In this document: positions 46,301 to 55,844 of the stretch, piece by piece | How positions within the stretch are numbered: the stretch's first letter is position 1 | Layout of the letters: each line of letters starts with the position of its first letter | DNA from: Shimia sp051201625 | GTDB taxonomy: Bacteria > Pseudomonadota > Alphaproteobacteria > Rhodobacterales > Rhodobacteraceae | Assembly: GCF_051201625.1 (NCBI RefSeq) | Contig: NZ_CP179203.1 | Coordinates: 1,736,001 to 1,800,000, forward strand | Direction of reading: 5' to 3' | Length of the DNA stretch: 64,000 nucleotides | Program-made: the position numbers and the translations under genes | Notes under the pieces: model-generated | What the model was told of the DNA's origin: nothing | Databases searched by the model: none | The model's input: the letters and a program-made list of their open reading frames with translations, nothing else

Positions 46301-46707
46301 CACTGATAGCTGAGCTTTTGAACGCGATCTCTGTGATCGGCTTGATAGAGCAATTGAATGGTCCGGGACTGCTGTTCACTGATGTCTATTCCAGGTTTAG
46401 ATTGACGCCTCAGAAGTTGGTGGTTGCGGAAGGTAGTGCAGTCGGGCCTTCGCTGGGAATTTCTGCAGATGGAACATATCAATTCGCGGGAAAACTTTTT
46501 GATTTTCAGGGTGCAATTTCACCAATTTATGCCCTCAACGTTATTGGGCGTGCTATTTCGCGGCGTGGAGAAGGTCTGATCGGATTTAACTACACACTGC
46601 GTGGCCCATCGTCCGACCCAAAAATTTCGATCAATCCTTTGTCGGCCTTGGCACCAGGTTTTTTTCGAGAGATTTTTCGGCGCCCGCCCCCGCAGCTAAA
46701 TAACTAA
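43330..46707 (+). CDS. Large AsmA/YhdP-like membrane protein (DUF3971)
   Basis: 1125 residues: a short cytoplasmic start, one membrane helix (about 48-72), and a very long periplasmic beta-rich region. The LPGFDVELGEVSLIL opening, the DUF3971 middle and the AsmA-like end (SKRGGAMAAAMGVVNAATRG, IGFNYTLRGPSSDPKISINP, LSALAPGFFREIF) are typical. Such proteins bridge the membranes and move phospholipid. The only ATG start (43330) overlaps the bcp start codon and has no ribosome site, so the true start is uncertain; the first ~40 residues may be untranslated. Confidence 0.85.
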   Translation: MISLLGEGPFNVYSFTGGPLITDHSEAKTLTDKPDTELNARSKPIRVRRIGLIAVISIAVPVAVLSLLVFITLGRPLTAPTAVSERIEDILTARLPGFDVELGEVSLILQENFVLRIRARNVELIAPDGSGTVELSQIDANFNFATIAKGQVAPIEIRISGVFLDVLRQSDGTLNVSVGSGKASGPVDAAIVLSTLGEQVERFLERPLLAQLDRFELEDMTLRFEDARVGQGWTVDGGQLRLERQGIDVTISTQLSLLGGQDYATNFNGYLNTSFETLETQFGVSFEDMPAEGLANQTAALSWLKIVRAALSGSLSGETNADGELGPLIAELNVDDGLLQPDDTVRPVPFENLRTFFTYYPDREAIFFDELSLDSALVRVTASGQALMRDIKLGLPKELLVQLEMSRFEANPKELKHAPLALNRSFADFRLKLNPFELTLGQMVINHGVHQMRLAGEISTQGTSWEYAVDGHSDGLDVNRILSIWPNELKPNLRKWVNENIHTVKLHDINFAIRSKAEEKPDVYVDFQFSDAEVKVLKTMPPVRQASGYASLIRNQFRVAAESGKVSADLGGEVDLSGTGFIVQNTLLKQSPAFALVKATGSITAIVSLLDREPLKVFSKANLPVEIATGRADLVGTAKFLMKENLPAGEVKYDVSGELADARTSYFIKGKEIRADLVVHASNERVELKGNGTVGVLPFDGKWYVLLSKQNKGESRLVGSAELSQRTIEEFNIGLPDGTVSGQGQANFEIAFAGKEPPRMTLESDLVGVGLSSEPLGWRKKFDKSGELEMVITLTEPPSIDNLSINAGNLKMSGDIDLSEEGGLDVMRMTSFEVDRWLKGAGELRGRGLNQPPLIVVSSGTFDMRYQPRLTTGRESGGASQPVSAKLERVQVTDNLYLTNVEANLQTGAGVSGEFNGTFLGVAPLSGLLTPHRHGTALKVTSKRGGAMAAAMGVVNAATRGALEMTLIPRKTTGVYDGELAIKDIKVQKIPLIAELLNAISVIGLIEQLNGPGLLFTDVYSRFRLTPQKLVVAEGSAVGPSLGISADGTYQFAGKLFDFQGAISPIYALNVIGRAISRRGEGLIGFNYTLRGPSSDPKISINPLSALAPGFFREIFRRPPPQLNN

Positions 46708-46712
46708 ATCCC

Positions 46713-47765
46713 ATGAAACTCTCTGACTTTGATTTCGACCTTCCCGATGCACTGATTGCGACTCGTCCTGTAAGTCCGCGAAGTTCCGCGCGTTTACTCG
46801 TAGCAGAGTGTGACAATATCACAGACGCTCACGTAACTGACCTTGTGAATTGGCTTCGCCCCGGCGATCGGCTGGTGTTAAATGACACAAAAGTGATCCA
46901 AGCGCGTTTGTCAGGACATCGAGTTCGGCTCGGCGTTAGTGGTGAAACTCGGGCCCGAATTGAGGTGACTTTACTTGAACCGCGTGCTGATGATCGTTGG
47001 ACAGCTCTTGTTAAGCCGCTGAAGAAAATTCGTGAGGGGGAGAAAATTATCTTCGGAGCGGGTTTGACAGCGATTTTAGAACATAAAGAGGCCGGTCAAG
47101 GCATATTGCGTTTTGATTTGACGGGAGAAAATTTTGATATCGCCCTAGCGAAAGCAGGATCCATGCCTTTGCCGCCCTACATCGCAGCGAAACGCGCGGC
47201 AGACGAGCAGGACAAAATTGATTACCAGACGGTTTGGGCGGCACACAGCGGTGCGGTTGCGGCGCCAACAGCTTCGCTGCATTTTGATGAATCATTGCTA
47301 CAATCTCTCAAAGAAAAAGGAGTTTGTTTTACTTACGTTACCTTGCATGTCGGAGCGGGAACATTTCTGCCCGTGAAAGTGGACAATGTAATGGATCACA
47401 AAATGCATTCAGAACGGGGGTTTGTTTCAGAGGTGGCTGCTAGAGAAATTGCTGCGACAAAGGCCAGTGGTGGCCGTGTTATAGCAGTTGGAACAACCGC
47501 TTTAAGGTTGATTGAAAGTGCTGCATCAAGTGGGACTGTCACTCCATGGGAAGGAGCGACGGACATCTTTATTTATCCTGGTTACGAGTTTAAAATTGTT
47601 GATGCTTTGATGACAAATTTCCATCTACCAAAATCAACATTGATGATGCTTGTTTCGGCCTTGATGGGTGCAAACAGGACTCGAGATATATACGCACATG
47701 CTGTGCGCGAACATTATCGCTTCTTTTCGTATGGGGATGCCTCTCTACTCCTAGTTGATAGATAA
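46713..47765 (+). CDS. queA: tRNA preQ1(34) S-adenosylmethionine ribosyltransferase-isomerase
   Basis: 350 residues. Transfers ribosyl from SAM to preQ1-modified tRNA on the way to queuosine. Motifs: FDLPDALIATRPVSPRSSAR, RLVLNDTKVIQARLSG, VTLHVGAGTFLPVKV and TNFHLPKSTLMMLVSALMG. It starts five bases after the AsmA-like gene, so the two are cotranscribed. Confidence 0.96.
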   Translation: MKLSDFDFDLPDALIATRPVSPRSSARLLVAECDNITDAHVTDLVNWLRPGDRLVLNDTKVIQARLSGHRVRLGVSGETRARIEVTLLEPRADDRWTALVKPLKKIREGEKIIFGAGLTAILEHKEAGQGILRFDLTGENFDIALAKAGSMPLPPYIAAKRAADEQDKIDYQTVWAAHSGAVAAPTASLHFDESLLQSLKEKGVCFTYVTLHVGAGTFLPVKVDNVMDHKMHSERGFVSEVAAREIAATKASGGRVIAVGTTALRLIESAASSGTVTPWEGATDIFIYPGYEFKIVDALMTNFHLPKSTLMMLVSALMGANRTRDIYAHAVREHYRFFSYGDASLLLVDR

Positions 47766-47906
47766 AGCTAGCGCTCTGAACGTGTATGGCAGGTCCCGGC
47801 ACCTTTTTTTTTAATGACGGTTCAAAACCGACACTTGCTGTCGCGGATGACTACGCCTGCCCTTCGACGTTTTCGCACACCCGGCAAAATATGCGAGGTT
47901 GGCATC

Positions 47907-49175
47907 ATGTTTCAATTTTTTAAAGGATCTTGGGCTTTAATGCTGGGTATGCTTTTGCTGATGGTTGGCAATGGTATGCAAGGAACCTTGCTTGGTATTC
48001 GCGGCGAAATCGAGGGTTTCTCGACGTTCGAACTTTCATTTGTAATGTCCGCCTACTTTTTAGGATTTTTGGGTGGTTCTCGTTTAGCGCCGGAAATGAT
48101 CCGCCGGGTCGGACATGTGCGTGTTTTTGCGGCATTAGCTTCATTCATCTCCGCGGTATTGATTCTGTATCCGACGTTGGCAGAGCCTTGGGCGTGGGTT
48201 TTGGGGCGCGTCATGATTGGTTTTTGTTTTTCTGGCGTTTATGTGGCGGCAGAGAGTTGGCTGAACAACGCGGCCACGAACGAAACTCGTGGAAAGGCAC
48301 TATCGTTATATATGATCGTTCAGATGCTGGGCATCGTCATAGCACAAGGCCTTCTAATTGTAGCTGACCCTTCCGGTTACGTGCTGTTTGTTATCCCGTC
48401 GGTTTTGGTGTCTATTTCGTTCGCACCTATTCTGCTTTCGATTTCGCCCACACCCGCCTTTGAAACCACAAAACCGATGAGTTTGCAGAACCTGTATGCA
48501 AACTCCCCCCTTGGCGTTGTCGGAATGATTTTGTTGGGAAGTATTTTTTCAGCCCAATTTGGCATGTCTGCAGTTTTTGCCGTCAAAATTGGCTTGAGTG
48601 TTCGCGAACTAACAATCTTCGTTGCGACCTTTTATATTGGTGCGACCCTATTTCAGTACCCGTTGGGATGGATGTCTGACAGAATGGATCGGCGCGTACT
48701 GATCCTTTTTGTCGCTTTAGCCGGAAGCGGGGGAGCGTTGTTTGGGTGGCTGTTTTCTTCCAGTTTTGGAATGCTTCTAATTGCGGCTGCACTCGTTGGC
48801 GCGACTTCCAATCCGTTGTACTCTTTGCTTATTGCCCACACAAACGACTTTCTTGATACCGAGGACATGGCAGCGGCGTCAGGTGGGCTAGTTTTTGTGA
48901 ATGGCCTTGGGGCGATAGCAGGTCCGGTCGTGACCGGTTGGATCATGGAGACCATGGGGCCATCCGGCTTCTTTGCATTCTTGGCTGTGTTGCTTTTCGC
49001 TCTGGGTGGGTATGCAGCATACCGTACAACTCGGCGTGCGGCACCGTCGGTTGAGGACACCGCTATTTATGCTCCGGTTATGCCGTCTGCGACCCTTGTT
49101 GCCGTGGAAGTGGCACAAGAAGTGGCAATTGAAACACTATTAGAAGAAGATGAGGCCCAACAACCACTTATGTGA
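47907..49175 (+). CDS. Major facilitator superfamily transporter
   Basis: 422 residues from ATG 47907 with about 12 hydrophobic segments. Motif A-like sequences are visible (GGSRLAPEMIRRVGH and GWMSDRMDRR, the latter classic). Pattern resembles the YcaD/UhpX-like MFS groups common in Rhodobacterales; substrate is unknown. The C-terminal tail is acidic (EEDEAQQ). Upstream ATG 47814 adds 31 basic residues without membrane character and was not used. Confidence 0.85.
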   Translation: MFQFFKGSWALMLGMLLLMVGNGMQGTLLGIRGEIEGFSTFELSFVMSAYFLGFLGGSRLAPEMIRRVGHVRVFAALASFISAVLILYPTLAEPWAWVLGRVMIGFCFSGVYVAAESWLNNAATNETRGKALSLYMIVQMLGIVIAQGLLIVADPSGYVLFVIPSVLVSISFAPILLSISPTPAFETTKPMSLQNLYANSPLGVVGMILLGSIFSAQFGMSAVFAVKIGLSVRELTIFVATFYIGATLFQYPLGWMSDRMDRRVLILFVALAGSGGALFGWLFSSSFGMLLIAAALVGATSNPLYSLLIAHTNDFLDTEDMAAASGGLVFVNGLGAIAGPVVTGWIMETMGPSGFFAFLAVLLFALGGYAAYRTTRRAAPSVEDTAIYAPVMPSATLVAVEVAQEVAIETLLEEDEAQQPLM

Positions 49176-49274
49176 CCTATTGTCGTAAATTGTTACTGTT
49201 CGAAATAGTTTTTTTGTGTCTAGCTTTTCGCAGTGCTTCCACCGGGGGGAGGCAATTAACAAGGAGGCAGGGAC

Positions 49275-49856
49275 ATGGTGGGTCCCGAGGACATTCTTGA
49301 GTTTTGGTTGGACGAAGTTGGTCCATCCGGTTGGTATGCAATCTCTGAGGACTTGGATCAAGAAATCCTTGACAGGTTTGGAGAAGCATGGAGGCGGTCA
49401 CAACAAGGCAGCTTTGCGCAATGGCTTACCTATGCTAGCGGAACGCTCGCTTACATCGTCCTAAATGACCAATTTCCCCGAAACATGTTTCGGGGATTAG
49501 ACAAGGCATTTAGGTCTGATAGGCAGGCCCTTGCGGCGGCAAAAATTGCAATTGATAAAAAGTGGGATTTACGGATCGACGGGCTTGCACGGCAATTTTT
49601 TTACATGCCACTCATGCACTCGGAGAGCCTATGTGATCAAGAACGATGTATTCGGATGTTTTTAGACCGAATGCCGGAAAACGGTGAAAGTAACTTGTTG
49701 CACGCTCGAGCGCATCGCGAAGTTATCCGTAAGTTTGGCCGGTTTCCCTACAGGAATGAAGCCTTATCGCGTAATTCCACGCAACCCGAAATGGCCTATG
49801 TTGCCGAGGGAGGCTACGGCGAAACGGTTCGAGAATTGCAATCTGCGGTGGCTTGA
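49275..49856 (+). CDS. DUF924 family protein
   Basis: 193 residues, mostly helical, with the DUF924 signature: EDILEFWLDEVG, LAYIVLNDQFPRNMFRG, FFYMPLMHSESLCDQERC and HREVIRKFGRFPYRN. Function is unknown. AAGGAGGCAGGGAC before ATG gives a strong start. It sits before lpd with about 170 bases between. Confidence 0.88.
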   Translation: MVGPEDILEFWLDEVGPSGWYAISEDLDQEILDRFGEAWRRSQQGSFAQWLTYASGTLAYIVLNDQFPRNMFRGLDKAFRSDRQALAAAKIAIDKKWDLRIDGLARQFFYMPLMHSESLCDQERCIRMFLDRMPENGESNLLHARAHREVIRKFGRFPYRNEALSRNSTQPEMAYVAEGGYGETVRELQSAVA

Positions 49857-50028
49857 GAGCAAGTAACCTGAAAACTGACTTGCCTGTTTTGAAAAAAAAC
49901 AGAGTTAGCTAGTCGCGGTTACCGCACTTGCAATTTTAGGCTTTCCTGTCGTTTTGTAGAACTTGGTGCGTTGCGGGACGATAAGTCTTGTTCTAGGCTC
50001 AATTTGTCTGTTCATAGGGAGAGTCAGA

Positions 50029-51423
50029 ATGGCAGCCAAAAGCTTCGACATGATTGTGATTGGGGCGGGTCCTGGAGGATATGTCGCCGCTATTCGCGGG
50101 GCGCAGCTTGGGTTAAAAGTTGCTATCGTTGAACGTGAACATCTAGGCGGGATTTGCTTGAATTGGGGCTGTATTCCAACCAAAGCTTTATTGCGTTCAG
50201 CAGAAGTATTTTACCTGATGAAGCGGGCTGAAGAATTTGGTCTCAATGCGCAGAAGATTAGCTTTGACCTTGACGCAATAGTTAAACGATCGCGTGGCGT
50301 TGCCAAACAATTATCGAGTGGGATCGGCCACTTGATGAAAAAGAACAAAATTACACTGCTTATGGGTGAAGCGACGCTTCTTGCTAAAGGCAAAGTGACC
50401 GTCAAAACCGATAAAGGAATTGAAGAACTTAATTCGAAAGACATTGTGATCGCCACGGGTGCGCGGGCGCGCGAATTGCCAGGCTTGGAAGCAGATGGGA
50501 ACCTAGTCTGGACATATAAGCACGCGCTGCAGCCATCTCGCATGCCCAAGAAACTTTTGGTGGTTGGATCTGGTGCTATCGGGATTGAGTTTGCAAGTTT
50601 TTTCAACACTTTAGGGTCGGACACAACTGTTGTTGAAGTAATGGACCGAATATTGCCCGTGGAGGATGCGGAAATCAGCTCATTTGCAAAGAAGCAATTT
50701 TCTAAACAGGGCATGTCGATCATTGAACAGGCAATGGTAAAGCAGTTGGATCGTGGTGAAGGCAAAGTCATTGCACATATTGAAAAAAATGGCGCGACTG
50801 AAAAACATACCTTTGACACAGTAATTTCTGCCGTCGGCATTGTGGGCAATGTCGAAGGCTTAGGCCTAGAGAAAGTTGGCGTAAAAATTGATCGTTCCCA
50901 TGTAGTGACCGACGCCTACTGCCGAACTAATATCGATGGTGTATATGCCATTGGTGACATTGCAGGAGCTCCATGGCTGGCGCACAAGGCGAGTCATGAG
51001 GGTGTAATGGTGGCTGAGTTGATAGCGGGTCAAAAGCCGCATCCAGTTAAACCAGAAAGTATCGCAGGTTGTACCTATTGCCATCCACAGGTTGCGTCGG
51101 TCGGGTACACTGAAGCCAAGGCCAATGAGTTGGGATACGATATTAGGGTTGGCCGCTTTTCATTTATTGGCAATGGCAAGGCGATTGCACTTGGAGAGGG
51201 CGAAGGCTTAGTTAAGACGATTTTTGATGCCAAGACTGGCGAACTTTTAGGCGCACACATGGTTGGTGCGGAAGTGACTGAGATGATTTAGGGGTACGTC
51301 GTGGGCCGTACGCTCGAAACGACCGAATTAGAATTAATCCAAACTGTCTTTCCGCATCCGACTTTATCTGAGATGATGCATGAAAGTGTTCTCGATGCAT
51401 ACGATCGTGCGATCCATATGTGA
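50029..51423 (+). CDS. lpd: Dihydrolipoamide dehydrogenase (E3), in-frame amber stop
   Basis: Flavoprotein that reoxidises the lipoyl group of the pyruvate dehydrogenase complex. From ATG 50029 it has the Rossmann motif GAGPGGYVA, redox Cys43/Cys48 in GGICLNWGCIPTKALL, and a second GSGAIGIEF. At codon 421 a TAG (51289-51291) stands where Gln is usual (EMIQGYVVGRTL); the same frame continues 44 codons to TGA 51421-51423 with normal sequence. The lost part carries the catalytic base pair His443/Glu448 (HPTLSE), so the truncated enzyme should be inactive unless the stop is read through or is an error. Confidence 0.9.
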
Positions 51424-51697
51424 TCACTCCGTAGGACAATTCGGCTTTTTCTGAGCTTGCGAAAAACCAAACGCTTGAAGGTAAATAGATTTTTTCAATA
51501 ATCGGTGATGCCCGAGGATTAGAAACTGGAAGCGCTATTCTACTCGTAAGAAGAATGACATCCGATTGCGCGCTGGTATCGTAAGAGTCCTAATAATACC
51601 CTCAACCTTGGACATCGTTCTCTTTTTGTTCTAAGCTTGGGGTTGGCGCGAAAGCACACGTGGATTAACTGTTGAAGGCGGGCGTCCGGGGGTAGGA

Positions 51698-54556
51698 ATG
51701 GCTGAGTTAAAGAAGATTGCAGTACGCGGAGCGCGTGAGCACAACCTGCAGAATATTGACGTGGATATTCCGCGGGATCAACTTGTTGTAATCACCGGAC
51801 TTTCCGGGTCAGGCAAATCGAGCCTAGCGTTTGATACCATCTACGCAGAGGGGCAGCGTAGGTACGTCGAATCGCTGTCCGCCTATGCTCGTCAGTTTTT
51901 GGATATGATGGAAAAACCTGACGTAGACCACATCAGCGGCTTGAGCCCGGCAATCTCAATCGAGCAGAAGACTACCAGCAAAAATCCACGATCTACTGTC
52001 GGTACAGTAACAGAGATATATGACTATCTGCGTTTGTTATTTGCGCGGGTTGGAACTCCTTATTCACCAGCAACAGGTTTGCCAATTGAAGCCCAGCAGG
52101 TGCAGGACATGGTTGACCGGATCATGACGCTTGAGCACGGAACGCGTGGCTATTTGCTAGCCCCAATCGTACGGGACCGTAAAGGTGAGTACCGCAAAGA
52201 ATTCCTTGAGTTACGCAAACAAGGATTTCAACGAGTCAAAGTAGACGGCGTGTTTTTTGATTTGGACGATCCGCCAACGTTAGATAAAAAATTTAGGCAC
52301 GATATAGATGTCGTTGTTGATCGGTTGGTGGTTCGTGAGGGGCTGGAAACCCGATTGGCGGATAGCCTGCGGACGGCTTTAGACCTGGCTGATGGTATAG
52401 CAATCTTGGAGACTGCTCCGACAACTGGTGAGCCTGACCGCCTCACATTTTCCGAGAACTTTGCATGTCCAGTCAGTGGATTTACGATTCCTGAAATTGA
52501 GCCTCGGCTATTTTCGTTTAATGCCCCGTTTGGAGCCTGTCAAAGCTGCGATGGGCTGGGGATGGAATTATTTTTTGACGAAAGGCTCGTGGTCCCTGAT
52601 CAAACTTTAAAGGTTTATGATGGTGCCCTTGCACCATGGCGTAAAGGCAAATCCCCCTATTTTTTACAAACAATCGAAGCGATAGCCAAGCACTACGACT
52701 TCGACAGAAACACAGCATGGAAAAGTCTACCAAAAAACGTTCAGCAAGTTTTTCTCTACGGGTCTGGGGAGGAAGAAATTGAGTTCCGCTACGATGAGGG
52801 TGGACGTGTATATAAAGTGACCCGCGTATTTGAAGGTGTCATCCCAAACATGGAGCGACGCTACCGTGAGACCGACTCAAATTGGATACGTGAAGAGTTT
52901 GAACGATATCAGAATAATCGTTCTTGCGGAACGTGTCGCGGCCACCGTCTGCGAGAAGAGGCATTGGCAGTCAAGATTGCACAAAATCATGTTGGGCATG
53001 TTGTAAAGTTTTCGATTCGAGAAGCCCTGGTTTGGATTAAAGATGTGCCGAACCACTTAACTCCACAACGCCAGGAAATCGCACGAGCGATCGTCAAGGA
53101 AATTCAGGAGCGTCTAGGCTTCTTAAACAACGTTGGTTTAGAATATTTGACACTATCACGTTCGAGTGGGACGCTTAGTGGTGGCGAGAGCCAGCGCATT
53201 CGATTGGCAAGTCAAATTGGCTCTGGTTTAACCGGTGTTTTGTATGTGTTGGATGAGCCATCTATTGGTCTTCATCAACGTGACAATGATCGGCTATTGA
53301 TCACCCTGAAAAATCTTCGAGATCAGGGGAATACGGTAATTGTCGTTGAGCATGATGAGGAAGCTATTCGTGAGGCAGACTATGTTTTCGACATTGGCCC
53401 AGGTGCAGGGGTTCACGGTGGTCAGGTTGTCGCAAAAGGGCGACCAGAAGATATTGCTTCTGATCGGGCGTCTTTAACGGGGCAGTATTTGTCGGGCGCG
53501 CGCGAAATTGGAGTTCCGGTAAGTCGTCGTGAAGGCAATGGAAAAAAGGTTAGCGTTGTCAAAGCGACAGGTAATAATCTTAAAAAAATCACAGCTGAAT
53601 TCCCCCTCGCCAAATTTGTGTGCGTTACCGGGGTCTCGGGTGGTGGTAAATCTACGCTCACCATAGAAACACTTTTTAAGACTGCGTCGATGCGGCTTAA
53701 TGGGGCGCGGCAGACACCGGCGCCGTGTGAGACGATTAAGGGCCTCGAGTACCTTGATAAAGTGATCGACATTGACCAACGCCCAATTGGTCGCACACCC
53801 CGATCAAACCCGGCGACTTACACTGGTGCCTTTACGCCGATACGTGATTGGTTCTCTGGCTTGCCGGAAGCGAAGGCGCGAGGATACAAACCGGGACGAT
53901 TTAGTTTCAACGTCAAGGGTGGTCGCTGTGAGGCGTGTCAGGGCGACGGTGTAATCAAGATCGAAATGCATTTTTTACCGGATGTGTATGTGGAATGTGA
54001 AACCTGCAAAGGCGCACGCTACAACCGTGAGACTTTAGAAATTCATTTCAAGGGTAAAAGCATCGCTGACGTCCTTGATATGACTGTTGAGGAAGCTCAA
54101 GGGTTCTTCAAGGCCGTTCCAAGTATTCGAGACAAGATGGATGCGTTAGCGCGAGTTGGACTAGGTTACATAAAGGTGGGGCAGCAAGCGACCACGCTTT
54201 CAGGTGGTGAAGCACAGCGGGTGAAACTTTCTAAAGAGCTGTCGAAAAGATCCACAGGACGCACTTTGTATATTTTGGACGAACCAACTACAGGTCTACA
54301 CTTTGAAGACGTGCGTAAACTTCTCGAAGTGCTTCATGAACTGGTAGATCAGGGAAATACTGTTGTCGTAATTGAGCATAATTTGGATGTTGTTAAGACT
54401 GCTGACCACATCATAGATATCGGTCCAGAAGGTGGTGATGGTGGCGGTAGGATCGTTGCTGTGGGTACGCCAGAAGTGGTCGCTGAGGAGGCAAAGAGCT
54501 ACACGGGACGATATTTAAAGGATATGCTAAATTCCAAGCGTGTCGCTGCGGAATGA
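51698..54556 (+). CDS. uvrA: Excinuclease ABC subunit A
   Basis: Damage-recognition ATPase of nucleotide excision repair, 952 residues. It has two ABC modules (Walker A GLSGSGKSSLAFD near 34-46; second GVSGGGKSTLTIETL), signature LSGGEAQRVKLSKEL, and zinc-finger motifs CQSC and CEACQGDGVIKIE with CETCKGARYN. The first finger has CPVSG where enteric UvrA has CPVCG, as I recall from alphaproteobacteria. Frame is intact. It overlaps the NUDIX gene by four bases. Confidence 0.97.
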   Translation: MAELKKIAVRGAREHNLQNIDVDIPRDQLVVITGLSGSGKSSLAFDTIYAEGQRRYVESLSAYARQFLDMMEKPDVDHISGLSPAISIEQKTTSKNPRSTVGTVTEIYDYLRLLFARVGTPYSPATGLPIEAQQVQDMVDRIMTLEHGTRGYLLAPIVRDRKGEYRKEFLELRKQGFQRVKVDGVFFDLDDPPTLDKKFRHDIDVVVDRLVVREGLETRLADSLRTALDLADGIAILETAPTTGEPDRLTFSENFACPVSGFTIPEIEPRLFSFNAPFGACQSCDGLGMELFFDERLVVPDQTLKVYDGALAPWRKGKSPYFLQTIEAIAKHYDFDRNTAWKSLPKNVQQVFLYGSGEEEIEFRYDEGGRVYKVTRVFEGVIPNMERRYRETDSNWIREEFERYQNNRSCGTCRGHRLREEALAVKIAQNHVGHVVKFSIREALVWIKDVPNHLTPQRQEIARAIVKEIQERLGFLNNVGLEYLTLSRSSGTLSGGESQRIRLASQIGSGLTGVLYVLDEPSIGLHQRDNDRLLITLKNLRDQGNTVIVVEHDEEAIREADYVFDIGPGAGVHGGQVVAKGRPEDIASDRASLTGQYLSGAREIGVPVSRREGNGKKVSVVKATGNNLKKITAEFPLAKFVCVTGVSGGGKSTLTIETLFKTASMRLNGARQTPAPCETIKGLEYLDKVIDIDQRPIGRTPRSNPATYTGAFTPIRDWFSGLPEAKARGYKPGRFSFNVKGGRCEACQGDGVIKIEMHFLPDVYVECETCKGARYNRETLEIHFKGKSIADVLDMTVEEAQGFFKAVPSIRDKMDALARVGLGYIKVGQQATTLSGGEAQRVKLSKELSKRSTGRTLYILDEPTTGLHFEDVRKLLEVLHELVDQGNTVVVIEHNLDVVKTADHIIDIGPEGGDGGGRIVAVGTPEVVAEEAKSYTGRYLKDMLNSKRVAAE

Positions 54557-54972
54557 CCTTGCGGCCACTTCTTGGGGCAGTCGCTGTCGTACTTCACCAA
54601 GGACAGGTCCTAATGGTTCAGCGCGGGCGAGCGCCCGACAAAGGGCTCTGGGGGTTTCCGGGTGGCAAGGTTGAGTGGGGAGAAACCGTTTCCGAGGCTG
54701 TAGTACGGGAGTTGTGCGAAGAGACTGGAGTTGTCGCCCTAGCTGAAGATTTTTTAGGATCGCTGGATGTGATCAAGCGCGAAAACGGCATTGTGGCTCA
54801 CCACTTTTATCTGGTTGGCATCCGATGCCAATTTTTGTCGGGCGTGGTCAAACCGGGCGATGATGCAGCAGACGCTCGTTGGGTGCCGGTTTCGGATGTG
54901 CAAAACCGGAAATTGACGCTTAGCGCGAATGTCGACACCCTTCTGCAACGGGCCTTGATGATTGATGTTTAA
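54553..54972 (+). CDS. NUDIX hydrolase
   Basis: 139 residues with a complete Nudix box, GGKVEWGETVSEAVVRELCE then ETGV, so it should hydrolyse a nucleoside diphosphate-linked substrate. The start overlaps the uvrA stop (ATGA), which suggests a DNA-repair or nucleotide-pool-cleaning role by context only. Its end overlaps the convergent mmsB gene by four bases. Confidence 0.9.
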   Translation: MTLRPLLGAVAVVLHQGQVLMVQRGRAPDKGLWGFPGGKVEWGETVSEAVVRELCEETGVVALAEDFLGSLDVIKRENGIVAHHFYLVGIRCQFLSGVVKPGDDAADARWVPVSDVQNRKLTLSANVDTLLQRALMIDV

Positions 54973-55841
54973 GTTCGACTTCGCTTTTCGAACCGTGGCA
55001 GCATAGCGCTGAAATCGGTGCCAAGTCCGTCTTCGTTTTCTACAAATTGTTGGTATAGCTTTGCCGCGGTGTGACCCATGGGCGTATCAGCCCCGACACT
55101 TTCCGCTGCCTGCTGTGACAGCCTTAAGTCTTTAAGCATCAACTCTGAGGCAAAGCCTGGTTTATAATCGTTGTCCGATGGGGCGTTGGGTCCGACGCCA
55201 GGCGCAGGGCAATAGGAGTTCATGGTCCAGCTGTAGCCAGATGAAGTGCTGACTACATCAAACATTTTTTGTCTATCCAATCCGAGTTTATCAGCCAATG
55301 CAAATGCCTCACATGTGGCAATCATGGTGACGCCAAGGATCATGTTGTTACAAATTTTTGCAGATTGACCCGCGCCAGACTCACCGCAATGCACAGCTTT
55401 TTGGCCCATGATATCAAAAAGTGGTTTTGCTTTAGCAAAGCCCTCAGCGCTACCGCCGGCCATAAAAGTTAGCGTGCCCGCCAAAGCTCCACCAACACCG
55501 CCTGAAACAGGGGCATCCACGGGTAGTACTCCGTTTTCCCTCGCATGATCCGCCACGATGCGGGCGCTTTCGACATCAACTGTTGAGCAATCAACAAAGG
55601 TTGACCCTGTAGACATGTTTGGAACGATTTCCTCTGCAACACTTCGAAGAATTTCTCCGTTTGGCAGCATAGTGATTACCACATCTGCTTCAATGGCTGC
55701 TTCAGCACTGCTTGCAGCCATGATCATGCCTTCGATGTTGACATCGACCGTATCAAAACCTGCAACGTTATGACCCGCAGCCGCAAGATTAACCGCCATG
55801 GGATGGCCCATATTACCGAGTCCAATGAATCCAATTTTCAT
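54969..55841 (-). CDS. mmsB: 3-hydroxyisobutyrate dehydrogenase
   Basis: 290 residues. NAD-dependent oxidation of 3-hydroxyisobutyrate to methylmalonate semialdehyde in valine breakdown. Motifs: N-terminal GFIGLGNMGHPMAVNLAAAG, DAPVSGGVGGALAGTL around the active site, and GQSAKICNNMILG with the catalytic Lys. It follows the hydrolase gene by three bases. Confidence 0.94.
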   Translation of the reverse strand: MKIGFIGLGNMGHPMAVNLAAAGHNVAGFDTVDVNIEGMIMAASSAEAAIEADVVITMLPNGEILRSVAEEIVPNMSTGSTFVDCSTVDVESARIVADHARENGVLPVDAPVSGGVGGALAGTLTFMAGGSAEGFAKAKPLFDIMGQKAVHCGESGAGQSAKICNNMILGVTMIATCEAFALADKLGLDRQKMFDVVSTSSGYSWTMNSYCPAPGVGPNAPSDNDYKPGFASELMLKDLRLSQQAAESVGADTPMGHTAAKLYQQFVENEDGLGTDFSAMLPRFEKRSRT

Positions 55842-55844
55842 GAC

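Noticed and set aside
51289..51291. Pyrrolysine or programmed readthrough at the lpd amber codon
   Set aside because: Pyrrolysine use is not known in this group and Lpd does not use it; a simple C-to-T change or an error explains it better.
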